A stretch of DNA of 64,000 bases from positions 21,038,032 through 21,102,031 of the forward strand of contig OY744612.1 of assembly GCA_963556255.1 (NCBI GenBank), written 5' to 3'. Made by a program: the position numbers and the translations under genes. Position 1 is the stretch's first letter; each line of letters starts with the position of its first letter. The notes below the pieces were generated by a model, which ran no database searches, was not told the DNA's origin, and saw only the letters and a program-made list of their open reading frames with translations. Positions 1 through 47,420 of this stretch are shown piece by piece. The DNA is from Allolobophora icterica (Eukaryota; Annelida; Clitellata; Crassiclitellata; Lumbricidae).

Positions 1-905
1 GAGGGAGGTATGGAGGGAGACGGGGAGGCAGTGAAAGAGGAATGTATGACAGTCAGTACCAGTGGTAATCGTAGCCAGACTGATGGACAAACAAGCCGTG
101 GACATCCCGCGGGGCTCGGTCGAACGACCGACCCGACCTGCGAGTGGCGGGGCTTTCGTTTTCCCTCGCACTTCGTACGCCCGAGGCCTGACCCTCCCTC
201 TTCCCTTCCACGGGTCGGAGGAGGGGCAGAGGAGGGTCAGGCTTTCATCGGCTGACTGAATTAGCGTCGACTCCTGTGTCACGCAGATGGCTAGCTTCAA
301 AAGCCCTCAACTCTTTGAGTGACTCAGGCAGACAGACAGACAGACAGACAGACAGACCTACGGACAGACAGACAAACACACACAGACAGACAGCCAGACA
401 GACAGAGCCCCCACGAGGCTGCTAGCTCAGCGTGCTAGACCCAACGCACCAGGTTCCCGCTGAGCTCTATATTCCATCTGACTTAAAACGCGTTGAGCCA
501 GAGCACTGCAACCTTGCACGGACGCAGAAATAATGACAAAGCCGCAGAGTTCGCCGTAGCACCATCATCGCCATCCTCCTCCGAACGAGCGCCGCAGCAG
601 CAACTGCAGCATCCAGAATTAACGGATAAGAAAAAACGACGCTTCGGCGAATCATTACATAAACCGGCGGACGGAGGAACGAACGCGCGGACGCACGGAC
701 GGACCAGCGAGCGAAGGTCTAATTACAGGCCAGACAGACAGAGACAGACAGAGATAAACAGCGTTCGTCGAACCGGTGATAATTCCCACAGTCGACAGAG
801 ACTGGAGCGACGAAGACAAACGACATTTGCTCGCCCGTTCTTTGAGGTCGTTGTACGCGCGTTGTTGAACTGTGTTACGAACTTATAACAAAGCCAACTG
901 GAACA
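1..905 (+). promoter_or_regulatory. Probable 5' flank and 5' UTR of the type I membrane protein gene
   Basis: This stretch is rich in CpG compared with the AT-rich DNA after position 940, and it leads directly into a strong start codon at 906. A (CAGA)n repeat lies at about 328-407. I see no TATA box. Several overlapping short open frames cover 10-255 and 493-888 but show no domain or repeat structure and do not continue across a splice site, so I treat them as chance frames in GC-rich DNA. The transcription start cannot be fixed from sequence. The promoter assignment is inference from position and composition only. Confidence 0.35.
328..407. repeat. (CAGA)n microsatellite
   Basis: Imperfect tetranucleotide array CAGA/GACA with a few interruptions, upstream of exon 1 of the type I membrane protein gene. 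Confidence 0.9.
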
Positions 906-37337
<36,432 letters not shown>

Positions 37338-38445
37338 ATTTGATTCGTCGTCAAAGGCCGTGTCTTGTGTTCAAGCCTGTGTTCATGGTAACTGTTACCC
37401 ATAACAACCAGTTTCCCTGGCAACCTTTGTTTACTTCAGTCTTCGAATCGAATTCTCTCCGGTTTTATTTTCCTCAAGTAAACGCGAGGTCTTGGGAATT
37501 GCTTATTCTCTGACCAAACTCCACCACCTTCTCCTCCACTGCCTTTTCTGCAGAGACATTCCTACTCAACCCCAAATGTATAAACAACGGCAAACCTCTC
37601 GTTATTTTAAAGTCTTTGAAGTGTTCTATGTTGACGCGTTCTAACAGCATCGTTAATTTGTATTTTGAAGAGCATTACTTGTCTTTTTGCTCTCTGAAAT
37701 TATTGAGGTTCAGAGTTCTGACCACACTAACACTTTGCGGACATCTTTCCAACTGTGGCCAGATGCATTGCCTCTAAATGCGAACATATATAAGTATTAT
37801 TATAGGCTGTAATTATAATATATGTGTGTTATGCTCTCAACTCGCGCTACATAATTATAAAGATCAGATGACGTTGTCCATAGGGAAAGTTTGAGTAAGG
37901 AAGATATAACAAACGTTGCGCTGTTGCGTATTAATCGTAAGTTCCGTTGAGATATGACGTCATGATATGATATCGCGATGACGTCATAATGCTTATTTCG
38001 ACTGATGCTGCTTTCATGTAGACGAGTTGCTAATGTTCATAATTTTACTTCCGTAGAACGAGGTTTCTTTTCTTTTTTTCTCTTTCTTTGTTCAGTTTCA
38101 GTTGTTTTAGAGTCTTTTCCTGTCTAGTCGAGCGTTCTGTGTGGTGGTTTTCAATTTCATTCGATCTGATTTGCTTTGAGGGATTTTTATATTATTTACC
38201 GCGAAACATGTATAGAAACTGTATGAACGAGATTTTCGGCCAGTCACGTACACGCTTACTTTTTCTGGGGCTGGTGAACCCAAATATGAACGTTTTGTTT
38301 GTGGCCGTTACTCTCAGTTAAGGCCACCTTAACTTGTTTTAGTTTTTAAATTTTGATTGACATTTTTGCGTAGCTGGATATCGATTTTTTTATTCTTTGT
38401 GTAGGATGTTATATAGAGAATAAAAATTTGCTAATAACTAGATAT
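37338..38445 (+). other. 3' UTR with candidate poly(A) signal at 38,419
   Basis: T-rich sequence after the stop, with AATAAA at 38,419-38,424. Earlier weaker signals may exist; the true end needs a transcript. Confidence 0.45.
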
Positions 38446-39386
38446 TTGAACGGCGTTTCATGAATAGGCATAATGTATTTATCCTTGTTTCTTTACAATA
38501 ATCCGTACACGTATTTTTGAAAAGCACTATAGGAATTGTAGTTTGCCAGATTCGCCGAGAGGTGAAGCCGAGGCGAACCATCGTCCGTCCTGGGTTCGAA
38601 TCCAGGTGTGTAGCATGATCACGGCGATTCGTTTGCGGGGTTGAGCAGAGTTTGATCAGGGACCATCCATTAAGTACGTCCACAAAGAGGGGGAGGAGAG
38701 AGCACCCAAATGCGGACGTCCGCGTATAAATTGTGTACAGTTAATCCAGTACACCTGTGCTTTAGACACCAACTCCAGCCAGCCAGCAAACAGTCTGCAT
38801 ACGGAGTTGGATCTAGATGTAATTAGAATAACTTTGCTGGATGCGGCATTATCAAAGTACCCCGTCCCATGGCACAGTTAGCCCAGCAGTACCAACAGGG
38901 TAGCCCGATCTAGGCTTTGGTACTCTGCTGGAGTTCGGACGTCGGCAGAGAGGGGTGGAGAGGGTAATGCCAAATACGGACAAGGGGTTAAAAGTATGTA
39001 ATTTCTGTGAATGTCCTTTACCGATGCTATCGTTGACAAATAATGAATGACTACTGTGCTTTATTTTATTGAACTCCGGAATGTTGTGCCTACCTGTCGC
39101 ATCTTACCTGGCTTACCTTGTCATAAAAACCCAAACCTCTGCGGTAGCTAGTAGCTTCAATAGGCTATACGAGTTAACCAAACACAGTCCATGTGCCTTT
39201 GATTGTGCATCATTCGGGCGCTTTAGAAGTTATCCACATCAATGCACGCACCCGCGGTCGGAGAAAATGGCGACTTGCTCAAATACGTGGCGCCGTTCTT
39301 TTCTTGTTTTCCGTTTACAGGATTTCTAAAAGCGTGATGACATCTGAAAACAACGATGGCTGTGGGTAAAAAAGAGTGCCTTTATC

Positions 39387-39631
39387 CAGGGACGTCATTT
39401 CAGCTTTTTTCCGTGGGCAGGGAGGTCACTTGAATATTTTTTTCCGGGGGAACTTGGCCAGCTTGTTTTGTATTTAGTCTACATGTGCAAAACTGTAGGC
39501 CAATGCTGCATGATGTATCTTTTTGTCTTTTTTACCCCTTTCTTCTTCCTCCTTTTCTTGTTCCATCTTTTTTCCTTTTTTGTCAAAAATCAAGGGGGTA
39601 ATTGCCCCCTGCCCTCCAAATGACGTCCCTG
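39387..39631. mobile_element. hAT-type MITE, 245 bp, perfect target duplication
   Basis: Fourteen-base perfect inverted ends CAGGGACGTCATTT, flanked by identical CCTTTATC on both sides (39,379-39,386 and 39,632-39,639). It is non-coding. Confidence 0.9.
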
Positions 39632-40046
39632 CCTTTATCGTTTGTGTACTTCCTCTTCTCTTAGGTTGTCGTACTGTAAGCATTGCATGTGATTTAACTT
39701 TACCAAGTGGGATATTCGCCGTCTTTATAAACGAATGCTTTGCTAAGCGATGCGTGGCTTTACGCAAGTGCAGTCATCTGTGACGGTTTGGTTTCTGTTG
39801 AAAGCAAGCTATCGTGTATATTTGTACATTACTCAAACTGTATTAAAAAGTTTTAAATAAACGATGCAAAAAAATGAGAAAAAACACCTGTACTTCACTG
39901 TCCAGTCTTGTTGGAATAAACGGCGATTTCTGGTTGGCAGAAGTAACAGGGCAAGACCATGGGAACGAACGAAATGCAAGGGCATTTGTCTACCATTTAA
40001 GATGGCTAAAAGTACTGAGTGGGGTTTATTTTGCACTGCTGTTAAC

Positions 40047-40255
40047 CAGGGCTGTAGTCGAGGGTATACGCGGGTGTACAGCGTATACTCACCTCTAGAG
40101 ACCGTATACTTGCCTCACAAAATATTTATATTTATTTATATTAAAATACTGTAGCGTATACTCACAAAATACTGTAGCGTATACTCACCTCTAATTTGTT
40201 TTGGAAAACTAACCGGTAGCGTGTACTCACCTCTAATTTTACCACTACAGCCCTG
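40047..40255. mobile_element. hAT-type MITE, 209 bp, perfect target duplication
   Basis: Inverted ends CAGGGCTGTAGT (12 bp perfect), flanked by CTGTTAAC on both sides. Inside, 'gtatactcacctctaR' is repeated several times. A sister copy is at 42,263. Confidence 0.9.
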
Positions 40256-40602
40256 CTGTTAACATTCTGTTCTCAAAGGACTAGTCTTGGTGGAGTCAAG
40301 GGGCGTTTTCTGGTTGCTAACAGGAGTAGGGAAACATCGGTGGACAGAATCGAACTGTGTGAGTGGAGTATGATCTTCTGAAGTCTGGGATACTCTAGCC
40401 AGTCCAACCCTGTGTCTGACGATTGGGTGACGATAGTGATTAGTGGTGTCAATTTCCACTTACCCTACAACTGCGTCCTGGTCGGAGAGCTGACCATACA
40501 CTCGGCTACCTCCCTGTCGCTCTTGCTGTCGTCCTACCTAGTTGGTTGTGACTTCCATAGCGCCAGATTGAGTCGATGTCGCTGTCCGTATGCGTTAATG
40601 TC

Positions 40603-40728
<126 letters not shown>

Positions 40729-40739
40729 CTCTCCCTCTC

Positions 40740-41510
40740 TCGTTCCCTCCTTCTCTGTCTGCCTTTCATTCTCTGTATACACGTCTCAGTCTCCCACCTC
40801 TCTGTGTCTGGTGTTCTTTACCAACCAGTACCAGTCACCCTTTCTTGTCACTTCCCCCGTTGCCCCTTCTGATCACTCGCCTACCTTCATCTCAAATCCT
40901 ATGGTTCTGCCGGCGGCAGGAGGAGATGCGAGGACTTCGCGATTTCTCACGCGCTCAGACCATTAATCAAACACCGACGACATTCATAATTCATGTCGAC
41001 CGCAGACAACTCGAAAGTAAGTTAATAAATGGAGCACTTGGTGTAATTCGTTGCTCATTCGTTTGCCCTTCGCCTCTGTGTCCTGGGTTCTAAATGTAGA
41101 GTAGATCTAAACGTCACAAATTTCTCACCGCCATAAAATCTGCGCCAGGAGATCAATCCGAGTTTGTAAATGTAATGTAAGTCCAAAATACTCTGGGCCA
41201 CACTAAACTGGGTCGATGAGACCAGCTTATAACTGACGCTATATATAATTATCAAGTCTGCAATAGCTAGGTTATTGAGTCAGTTTATTGAGCCAGATGA
41301 GAATCCTGGGGTCAGGCCGGAAGCGAGAGCGTGTGGCCAAGGTAGGAAGCGAATATGATGGCAACGGTGGTGTTAGAATGCTCCCGGATCAAATGCAGGA
41401 TAGGACAGCTTCACAAGTTTTCAGTTTCGGCTCTGAATTCTGATCGACTGACGCAGCGTTCTAAAGCCGTTTACTCGTTAACCATAAGAATGAAAAGGTG
41501 ATATTGTTAA
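40740..41510. other. Intergenic stretch, nothing recognised
   Basis: Several short open frames but no domain, splice-consistent structure or repeat that I can name. Confidence 0.4.
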
Positions 41511-42154
41511 TCTATATAACTAAAGAGAAGAATCTGTCTGTTACACCGACTTTGACCGGGATACATTTCTACAGTTTTGGAGCTTTCACTCGAAACCTTT
41601 ACTACTGTGTCGGGGTGGGCATGACACACCCAGTGTGAGGCTTCGCGTCTCCCCTTTTCACCGCTACCATGGTGTGCCGGGCCAAAACCTACCCGGCCCA
41701 TGCATTTTTAGCTGGTAAAAAAACTTACACTCAACCTATTTTCACTCGCCAGATGGCGCCGCCCGAGAATTATTATTAATTAGTAACTTCTATTGCGCCG
41801 GTGTCTAATGCACAAGGCATCAACCGATGGCACACCAAAACCAAGCCGTAATCAGGTCAAAATCCAGAAGGTCAGTCCGTAAGACAGAGTGGCAGCCTAT
41901 GGTGGATAAGCAAATTGAAAGAGGTAAGTTTTAAGTTGAGAACGAATGACAAAAGCGACTGAGCAGAGCGAACAGACACAGGAAGAGAGAAGATCTGTGT
42001 CTTTGACCGCCAATTCTCTGTCACCGGCACGCATTTCTAAAGATTCGCCAGATGGCGCAGCCGTAGGGATTTCACTTCACATTAACTTTTGTTGCTTATT
42101 CGCTACAGGGATTGAAACTTATAACCCCGGACAACGCCGGGTAAACCAGCTAGT
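41511..42154 (+). mobile_element. Non-autonomous Helitron
   Basis: It starts TCTATATAACTAAAGAGA after an A, the usual 5'-TC Helitron start, and ends with a short hairpin (CCCGG, loop ACAACG, CCGGG) followed by GTAAACCAGCTAGT, that is CTAGT at the 3' end. There are no inverted ends and no target duplication, as expected for rolling-circle elements. It contains a LINE 3' end at 41,776-41,960. No Rep/helicase coding. Confidence 0.75.
41776..41960 (-). mobile_element. L2/CR1-like LINE 3' end inside the Helitron
   Basis: Reverse complement of the 3' end at 32.9-33.08 kb, sharing 'cttctattgcgccggtgtctaatgcacaaggcatc'. Either captured by the Helitron or inserted into it. Confidence 0.75.
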
Positions 42155-42262
42155 ATTAATATATATTTACGCCTGTTTCATGTCTCTGAAGAAAGTTAGA
42201 AACTCTTTACAAGCGTAATAGGCCTACAAAGGTCGACCAATCACCGGTAGGGATATATAAAA

Positions 42263-42419
42263 TAGGGCTGTAGGCCTAATCGAGGTTATACAGCGTGTAA
42301 TCGCCTCTAGAGAACGTATACTCACCTTACAAAATATTTGTACTCACCTCTGATATGTTTCGGAAAACTAACCGGTAACGTGTAGGCTACTCACCTCTAA
42401 TTTTACCACTACAGCCCTG
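42263..42419. mobile_element. Second copy of the 40.05 kb MITE family
   Basis: Ends TAGGGCTGTAG and CTACAGCCCTG with the shared interior 'ggaaaactaaccggtaRcgtgtag' and 'actcacctctaattttaccactacagccctg'. The target duplication is not clear. Confidence 0.75.
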
Positions 42420-43560
42420 GGGATAAGCCTAGTAGAAATTCACGGCAAAAAGTTCACAAATCACGGTAGAAATTTGTAAACATGGGCGAAAATCACGGCA
42501 AAATCACGACATGAAATCACGCTTTAATTAACTAATTAAGATCTGGCCAAACAATAACACAAATAAAGAAACGACGCTGTCTCTGTGTATAATGGATTAA
42601 AAACACAAATAATGTCAGTGTAAACGTCCTGCGTCAAAGACAATGATGGACAATGTCAATGGCGTCATCGTCATCGCGAGGCTATATTATTAATTTATTA
42701 TTTATTAGGGCCTACTTTATTTTAATTTATTGCAATTTGTTACGTTGCGAAACATATCAGTTAGAAACGTCAAGTTGAATTAATTTAACAAAAATTTTCC
42801 AAAACTAGCGGCATTTGGGGAAATTCACGGCCCTCTCCAGGACTCCATATAAGCTTATGTCCTCTGTGTACTGAATGTTCAAACATAAACGCACTCATAC
42901 CTTCGTACGTGCGTATGTGTGTGTATGTATACATGCATGTAAATAAAAGCTCGCATGAATGCTGCGCACGTAGAATCGCATCAGTGATCCTACATTTGCT
43001 TAGTCTGCCCAAGTAGGCCTATGCCTGCATAAAATAGGCCTACATAGGCCTACACATGCATACAAAGATACGAGCACACAACCTTACATACAGGCCTATG
43101 CTGGTTCATTGCTTTTGGAAGCTGTTGTCAAGACGGCTGCCTAGTTTACTCTGACGTACCGATATAATAGCGCTAAGAAAATATTTATACAGCCCATCAC
43201 CTTAAAAACTCAACATAGAGCACTCCGGTTAACAAAGTTTGACCCGAGTTAACTTCATAATAAGGGTCTTTTACTTGACGCTCTATACGTCCCTCCATTG
43301 GTCATACCTGAATCTTACGTTGCTTCTCTTTCTTTCAGACCTACAAGTACCATTTTTTTTATTTTTCCAAAGGATTTATTTCAACCTAATCGAATATAAT
43401 TTGGAAATGCATAAAGAGCCGTTGTCGTAATGCTCATGACATCAATTAAAATAGTCCATTGCTTAGTTCTGCATCAAAACAATAAACATACAGTTCTTCC
43501 GACAGAGTCTGTCGAAATTCACGAGGACCCAGAGACCGGAAAGTATCAGACAGACAGACA
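42420..43560. other. Intergenic stretch with 'taggcctac' motifs
   Basis: Contains several 'aaatcacgg' repeats at 42,435-42,530 and a cluster of TAGGCCTA palindromes at about 43,012-43,060. No gene is recognised. Confidence 0.4.
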
Positions 43561-43569
43561 GACAGCAGA

Positions 43570-43715
<146 letters not shown>

Positions 43716-44099
43716 ATACGCACAGTCGCACATATAATATAATATATATTATATAAGCAGTTTGAAACAAAGATGAGTGTTATCGAACTTTTCACATTTC
43801 CTCAACGCCCCAAAGGCTAAATTGATTATAATTTATAGGAACAGGCGTTTAATCAAGAAATCGGTAATATGTGCTTGCTTTTCAGTTTTTGCGGCTCCAA
43901 TTAGGTCGATTTCCAAAGGAAAATAATAAACTGGTCACGTTGCCTAGCTGTGTAATACAACGATAGTCTGAAGCAAAAGAGCAGTATAGGCTAGCTTATA
44001 TAATTTGAGCGAAACCCGTTAAGCAACCATAGGGACCTAAAGACGAGATGTGTCATTGAGTCTATAGCGAGCTTATTTCTCTCATCAGCGGAATGTGAT

Positions 44100-44300
44100 G
44101 ACGAGGCTAGTGTTCTCCCTTGCTGTCTGATCTTCCCACCGTCAGTGCTCTAAATTTATAGGTGAATACGTCAGAGGATTCTAGTGGAACAGAACTCTTA
44201 AAATATAGGCCTAATTTTCTACCTTGGTTGGACTGAACCCCAACTGCTGGGTTGACAGTCCAACAGTCTGCAACAGAGTAGACCATCGCGGACTCCACAA
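44100..44300 (-). mobile_element. Decayed family A SINE (reverse)
   Basis: Contains the complements of the 'gggagatcagacagcaagggag' and head-like 'gttggactgtcaacccagcag' segments. Strongly diverged. Confidence 0.4.
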
Positions 44301-44399
44301 CAATGGCCAAGAAGCCTTAAAATCTTGAAATAACCCTTGCCTATCTCCGAAGGTTCCTTAAATTTAAATCGTTGCGCTATATAAGTGTCTGCATTTAAA

Positions 44400-44858
44400 T
44401 TCGAGCATGCGCGAACAACCGAAACCGAAGGAAATCCCGCCAGTATCGATTAAGCCGACTGCATCGAAACGAAAGGAGTTTACCTTATAAATCTAACTTC
44501 CATGGTTTTCATAATCTACTTCTGCATGGGATTTTCCTATTCTCGTGGTTATCTACAGTAGCCTATACGATGCCTATTCCATGAACCAAGTCTAGTAGGC
44601 CCTATACATCGAAACCGCAGGAAATTTCGGCTCTGGGCTATTTGTGCAGACTCGTCATTATGCTTTGATCGTACTAGGATTTGTCTGCAGTCTGCAAGCA
44701 TAGTTGCTGTAAGAGAAGCAGTGTGGTTATTCAACATTACTAATACGCAAAATTTCGGCTGAACTGCTTGCAGTCTTAGTTAGTCTTCAACAAATTTCTG
44801 AAGATCTAAAGAGAAATTTAGGTTGAAATAACCGTAGCCTACATTGATATATCACAAG
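44400..44858 (+). promoter_or_regulatory. Duplicated upstream block / putative 5' non-coding exon of TPR gene copy 1
   Basis: From about 44,560 this block is alignable with 55,330-55,634 upstream of copy 2, and both end at the same donor, AAG|GTAGGTTT. The best conserved part is 'tattaataYgcaaaatYtcggctg...gaaatttaggttgaaataaccgta'. The exon probably splices to the acceptor at 47,418 (TTCCATAACCAG), two bases before the ATG of copy 1. Upstream lie GAAACCGAAGGAAATCCC (44,421), GAAACGAAAGG (44,466) and GGAAATTTCG (44,620), resembling interferon-response and NF-kB sites. That function is inference. Confidence 0.5.
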
Positions 44859-45019
44859 GTAGGTTTCATTAATACTATATAGGGCCTACATATTGTGAAC
44901 GTTCTGGGAAATCTAACAGGCATAGATTCCCAGAAATTTCAACTTGTTGGTATACCTAGTGTAGCCTGATTTCTTATTTCCACGACACATCAGATTCGAT
45001 TGGACATCTCCAACATGTA

Positions 45020-45190
45020 GGGATTTTTGACTATGGCTACATTTGAATCGACCATCGAGTGATGTCTTGTGCATTACGATGTCGGCGCTACAGAAGTCAG
45101 TTGATTAGATTCTTACAATTATCGAATCGTTAGGGTGACGATCGTGGTACGGACATGACTTCGCGGGGCGAGGGTGACTCCAACCCAGTT
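45020..45190 (+). repeat. LINE-like 3' end shared by both gene copies
   Basis: 'gactatggctacatttgaatcgaccatcgag...cggcgctacagaagt' matches 56,530-56,720. It was present before the tandem duplication because the flanking unique sequence also matches. Confidence 0.65.
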
Positions 45191-45310
45191 CAGACAAGGT
45201 GTGGGGTGGGCGTGTCCTTCCCCGACTATCGCACAGCCTCTTGTCTTCTTGTTACCTAGAATCAGTCAGTCTCGAAATGCAATTTGTAGCGGCAGTGGGG
45301 GAAGACCCAA

Positions 45311-45985
45311 ATGGACATGAGCGAAATGACTGGGGAAACTGGATCCCATCAGGGAAGCATGTCTGCGGCCATAGAAATCGTACCCTGCATGGCCAGGTGT
45401 CTTTCGATGCGTGCGGTCAATACGATGGTTCACGCTTTGATCTGCACTCGGGTTGACTTTGGAAATGCTGTGTACATTGGCCTTTCCTCCTCCAATATGC
45501 ACAAACTTCAGTCTATTCTTATTGCTGCTGCTGCTCGGCTTATAGGTGATATTCCTAAGTTTTCCCACATCTCTGCCTTTATTCGTGACTCCCTCCACTG
45601 GCTTTCTGCCCAACAGAGAATTCAGTTCAAAACCCTCACCTTTATGCGCAACTGCCTTACCGGGTCTGCTCCGTCTTACCTAAAGAATTTCTGCACCCCG
45701 GTTTCATCCTTGCCCGGGAGGGCATCCTTGCGATCCTCGGCCCGTGGCCTTGTGGTTGTTCCGCGTATGCATTCTTCCACGGCCCAATCCAGGAGCTTTG
45801 CCTATGTCGGTCCTTAAGCCGGGAACGGTCTTCCCCATTCCCTCAAGCCAAATTGCCCTCTCTCCTCTTCAGTTCCCTAGACGCTTGAAAACCTTTCCTT
45901 TTGCCGGTGCTGGCAGTGATGCGGGTCGAGCGCGCTGCTGATTTGAGTTGCGCTATATAAATGTTCAGTTACAATTACAATTCAT
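45311..45985 (+). pseudogene. L2/CR1-like LINE reverse transcriptase C-terminus (relic)
   Basis: Reads VNTMVHALICTRVDFGNAV, KLQSILIAAAARLIGDIP, ISAFIRDSLHWLSAQQRIQF and APSYLKNF, the hallmark order of the end of L2/CR1-type reverse transcriptases. Near 45,815 the frame shifts and continues as FPRRLKTFPFAGAGS in another frame, then a 3' end 'ttgcgctatataaatgttcag'. It is 5'-truncated and broken. It sits in the putative intron of TPR gene copy 1 and is absent from copy 2. Confidence 0.85.
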
Positions 45986-46004
45986 TATATGCGCATTCAA
46001 AACC

Positions 46005-46150
46005 AGCGACAGTATCCTCTGGAGCACCACTGGGAAGATCAGACGACAAGAGAGAGGACTGGCCACTCGCCCTCATAATATTGTGGCTAACAAAATGTAG
46101 TGGCATACATGTACTTACTTCATCAATGGATGCCTCTCAGCTTTAGCTAA
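46005..46150 (+). mobile_element. Family A SINE body
   Basis: 'ccactgggaagatcagacgacaagagagaggactggccactcgccctcat' followed by a decayed 3' part. Confidence 0.6.
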
Positions 46151-46577
46151 AATAAAGGAATGCGCCTTTATTCTCATGCCAGACTTTATGTCGCCTTCTT
46201 CAAACACCATATAATGTTTCGTGGTCCGACCCTCTGTTTGGTAGAGTCTTCTTTGCGGCCCGTATACATACATGCAGTCTTGTTGTCAAGACGTGACCTG
46301 TGGGGCCTCATAAAAATTCTGCCATGTGAAAAATATGTTCTACAGTGCTGAATTCACTGGCACACAGAGCAGCTTTTCAAGTACCGGATGTAAATGTACA
46401 AATTGTGAGTCTGTTTTGAAATCATTCCATGGTAAACAACCGGAAGTCAAAATAAATGTCCAAACCAACAGTAAAGCCTCACTCACACCGTGTAAATACT
46501 AAAGCAATTGTATTAGTAATTATTGGATAAATTTTTAAAATCCTTGCGTTTTGTTAAATGACTGTTCAAATTGTCAA

Positions 46578-46745
46578 AAGTCTTGGTCTTGGTCTTGTAA
46601 AACCAAGACCAAGACTTTGAGCCTCAAGACCAAGACCTTGAACCTCAAGACCAAGACCAAGACCTTGAACTTCGAGACCAAGACCAAGACCAAGACTTTT
46701 AAAAACGAACTCGAGTGCACTCGAGACCAAGACCTTGGTCTCGAG
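46578..46745. repeat. 'ccaagac' repeat with palindromes
   Basis: Many CCAAGAC/GACCTTG units, including a perfect 15-bp inverted repeat AAGTCTTGGTCTTGG with its complement across a 10-base loop, and the palindrome CTCGAGTGCACTCGAG at about 46,709-46,724. Confidence 0.8.
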
Positions 46746-46780
46746 GACAACAAGATTGCATACATGTACATACATGTTAC

Positions 46781-46889
46781 TGTGTATAGGGACCTTGAGC
46801 AAGTCCCTTTAACGATGTTCTGTCGCATGCACTTCTAAACTTTGGGAGGATGACAATACAAAAATTCAGTTGTATTGTATTGTATTCAA
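46781..46889 (+). mobile_element. SINE 3' part with (TGTAT)n tail
   Basis: 'agggaccttgagcaagtccctttaac' matches the conserved body motif of the SINE at 4.23 kb ('gaccttgggcaagtcctt') and ends in TGTAT units. The tRNA head is missing. Confidence 0.6.
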
Positions 46890-47004
46890 ATGGACGACCC
46901 ATACAAGTTTTGTATACATTTGTAAATTGGGCGGCGGCATGGTGCTGTGAACATGATGCCGGCAAGCACCTTAGTTGAGCTGTTAGTGTTTGGATGCATG
47001 GAAC

Positions 47005-47186
47005 CAGAGGCGTCTATCCCCCCCCCCAAGTCATTGGAGCAACTTCCCCTTCCCCTCTTTTCCCCTTCCCCTTCTCCTCCCCCCCCCCCCAAAAAATGGT
47101 GGCACACACACTGACAGATCTCCCGCTATTTCTTAGATGGAGCATTTTCTCCACGGTTTCTATGGTGTAGACGCCCCTGGGCCCTG
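47005..47186. mobile_element. hAT-type MITE, 182 bp
   Basis: Start CAGAGGCGTCTA; the inverted match GGGGCGTCTA lies 7 bp inside the other end, which has a duplicated CAGGGCC. Identical 8-bp flanks CATGGAAC (46,997-47,004 and 47,187-47,194). It lies about 230 bp upstream of the copy 1 ATG and has no counterpart in copy 2. Confidence 0.75.
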
Positions 47187-47420
47187 CATGGAACCAACTT
47201 ATTCTTATCTTTCTGGTTTCATTAGCTTAATGCTCAACACATTAGGATAATAACCAGGACACGATATTGATGATGATGGTTAGCAAAAACTCGAGTGCGT
47301 TCAACACAATACTTGAGGGTGTCCTGGAATGAAATGGGGTATACTAAAGCAAAACACAACATTCATGCCTATTTATTGCACGTTTCAAAGTTGGCCTATG
47401 TTTTATTTCCATAACCAGAC

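Noticed and set aside
493..888. 131-residue frame before exon 1
   Set aside because: GC-rich region with several overlapping frames, no domain, and it ends 17 bases before a much better supported start at 906.
38548..38625. tRNA-like segment with a perfect T arm (CCTGG GTTCGAA TCCAGG)
   Set aside because: The seven bases after the T arm (TGTGTAG) find no complement at the 5' end and the anticodon arm does not form; probably a decayed SINE head.
44377..44385. TATA box CTATATAAG for TPR gene copy 1
   Set aside because: It is part of 'gttgcgctatataagt', the same 3'-end motif as the LINE tail at 45,950, so more likely a retroelement remnant; not conserved upstream of copy 2.
45199..45456. Separate 85-residue gene before the LINE relic
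   Set aside because: It overlaps the start of the reverse transcriptase relic in another frame and has no recognisable content.
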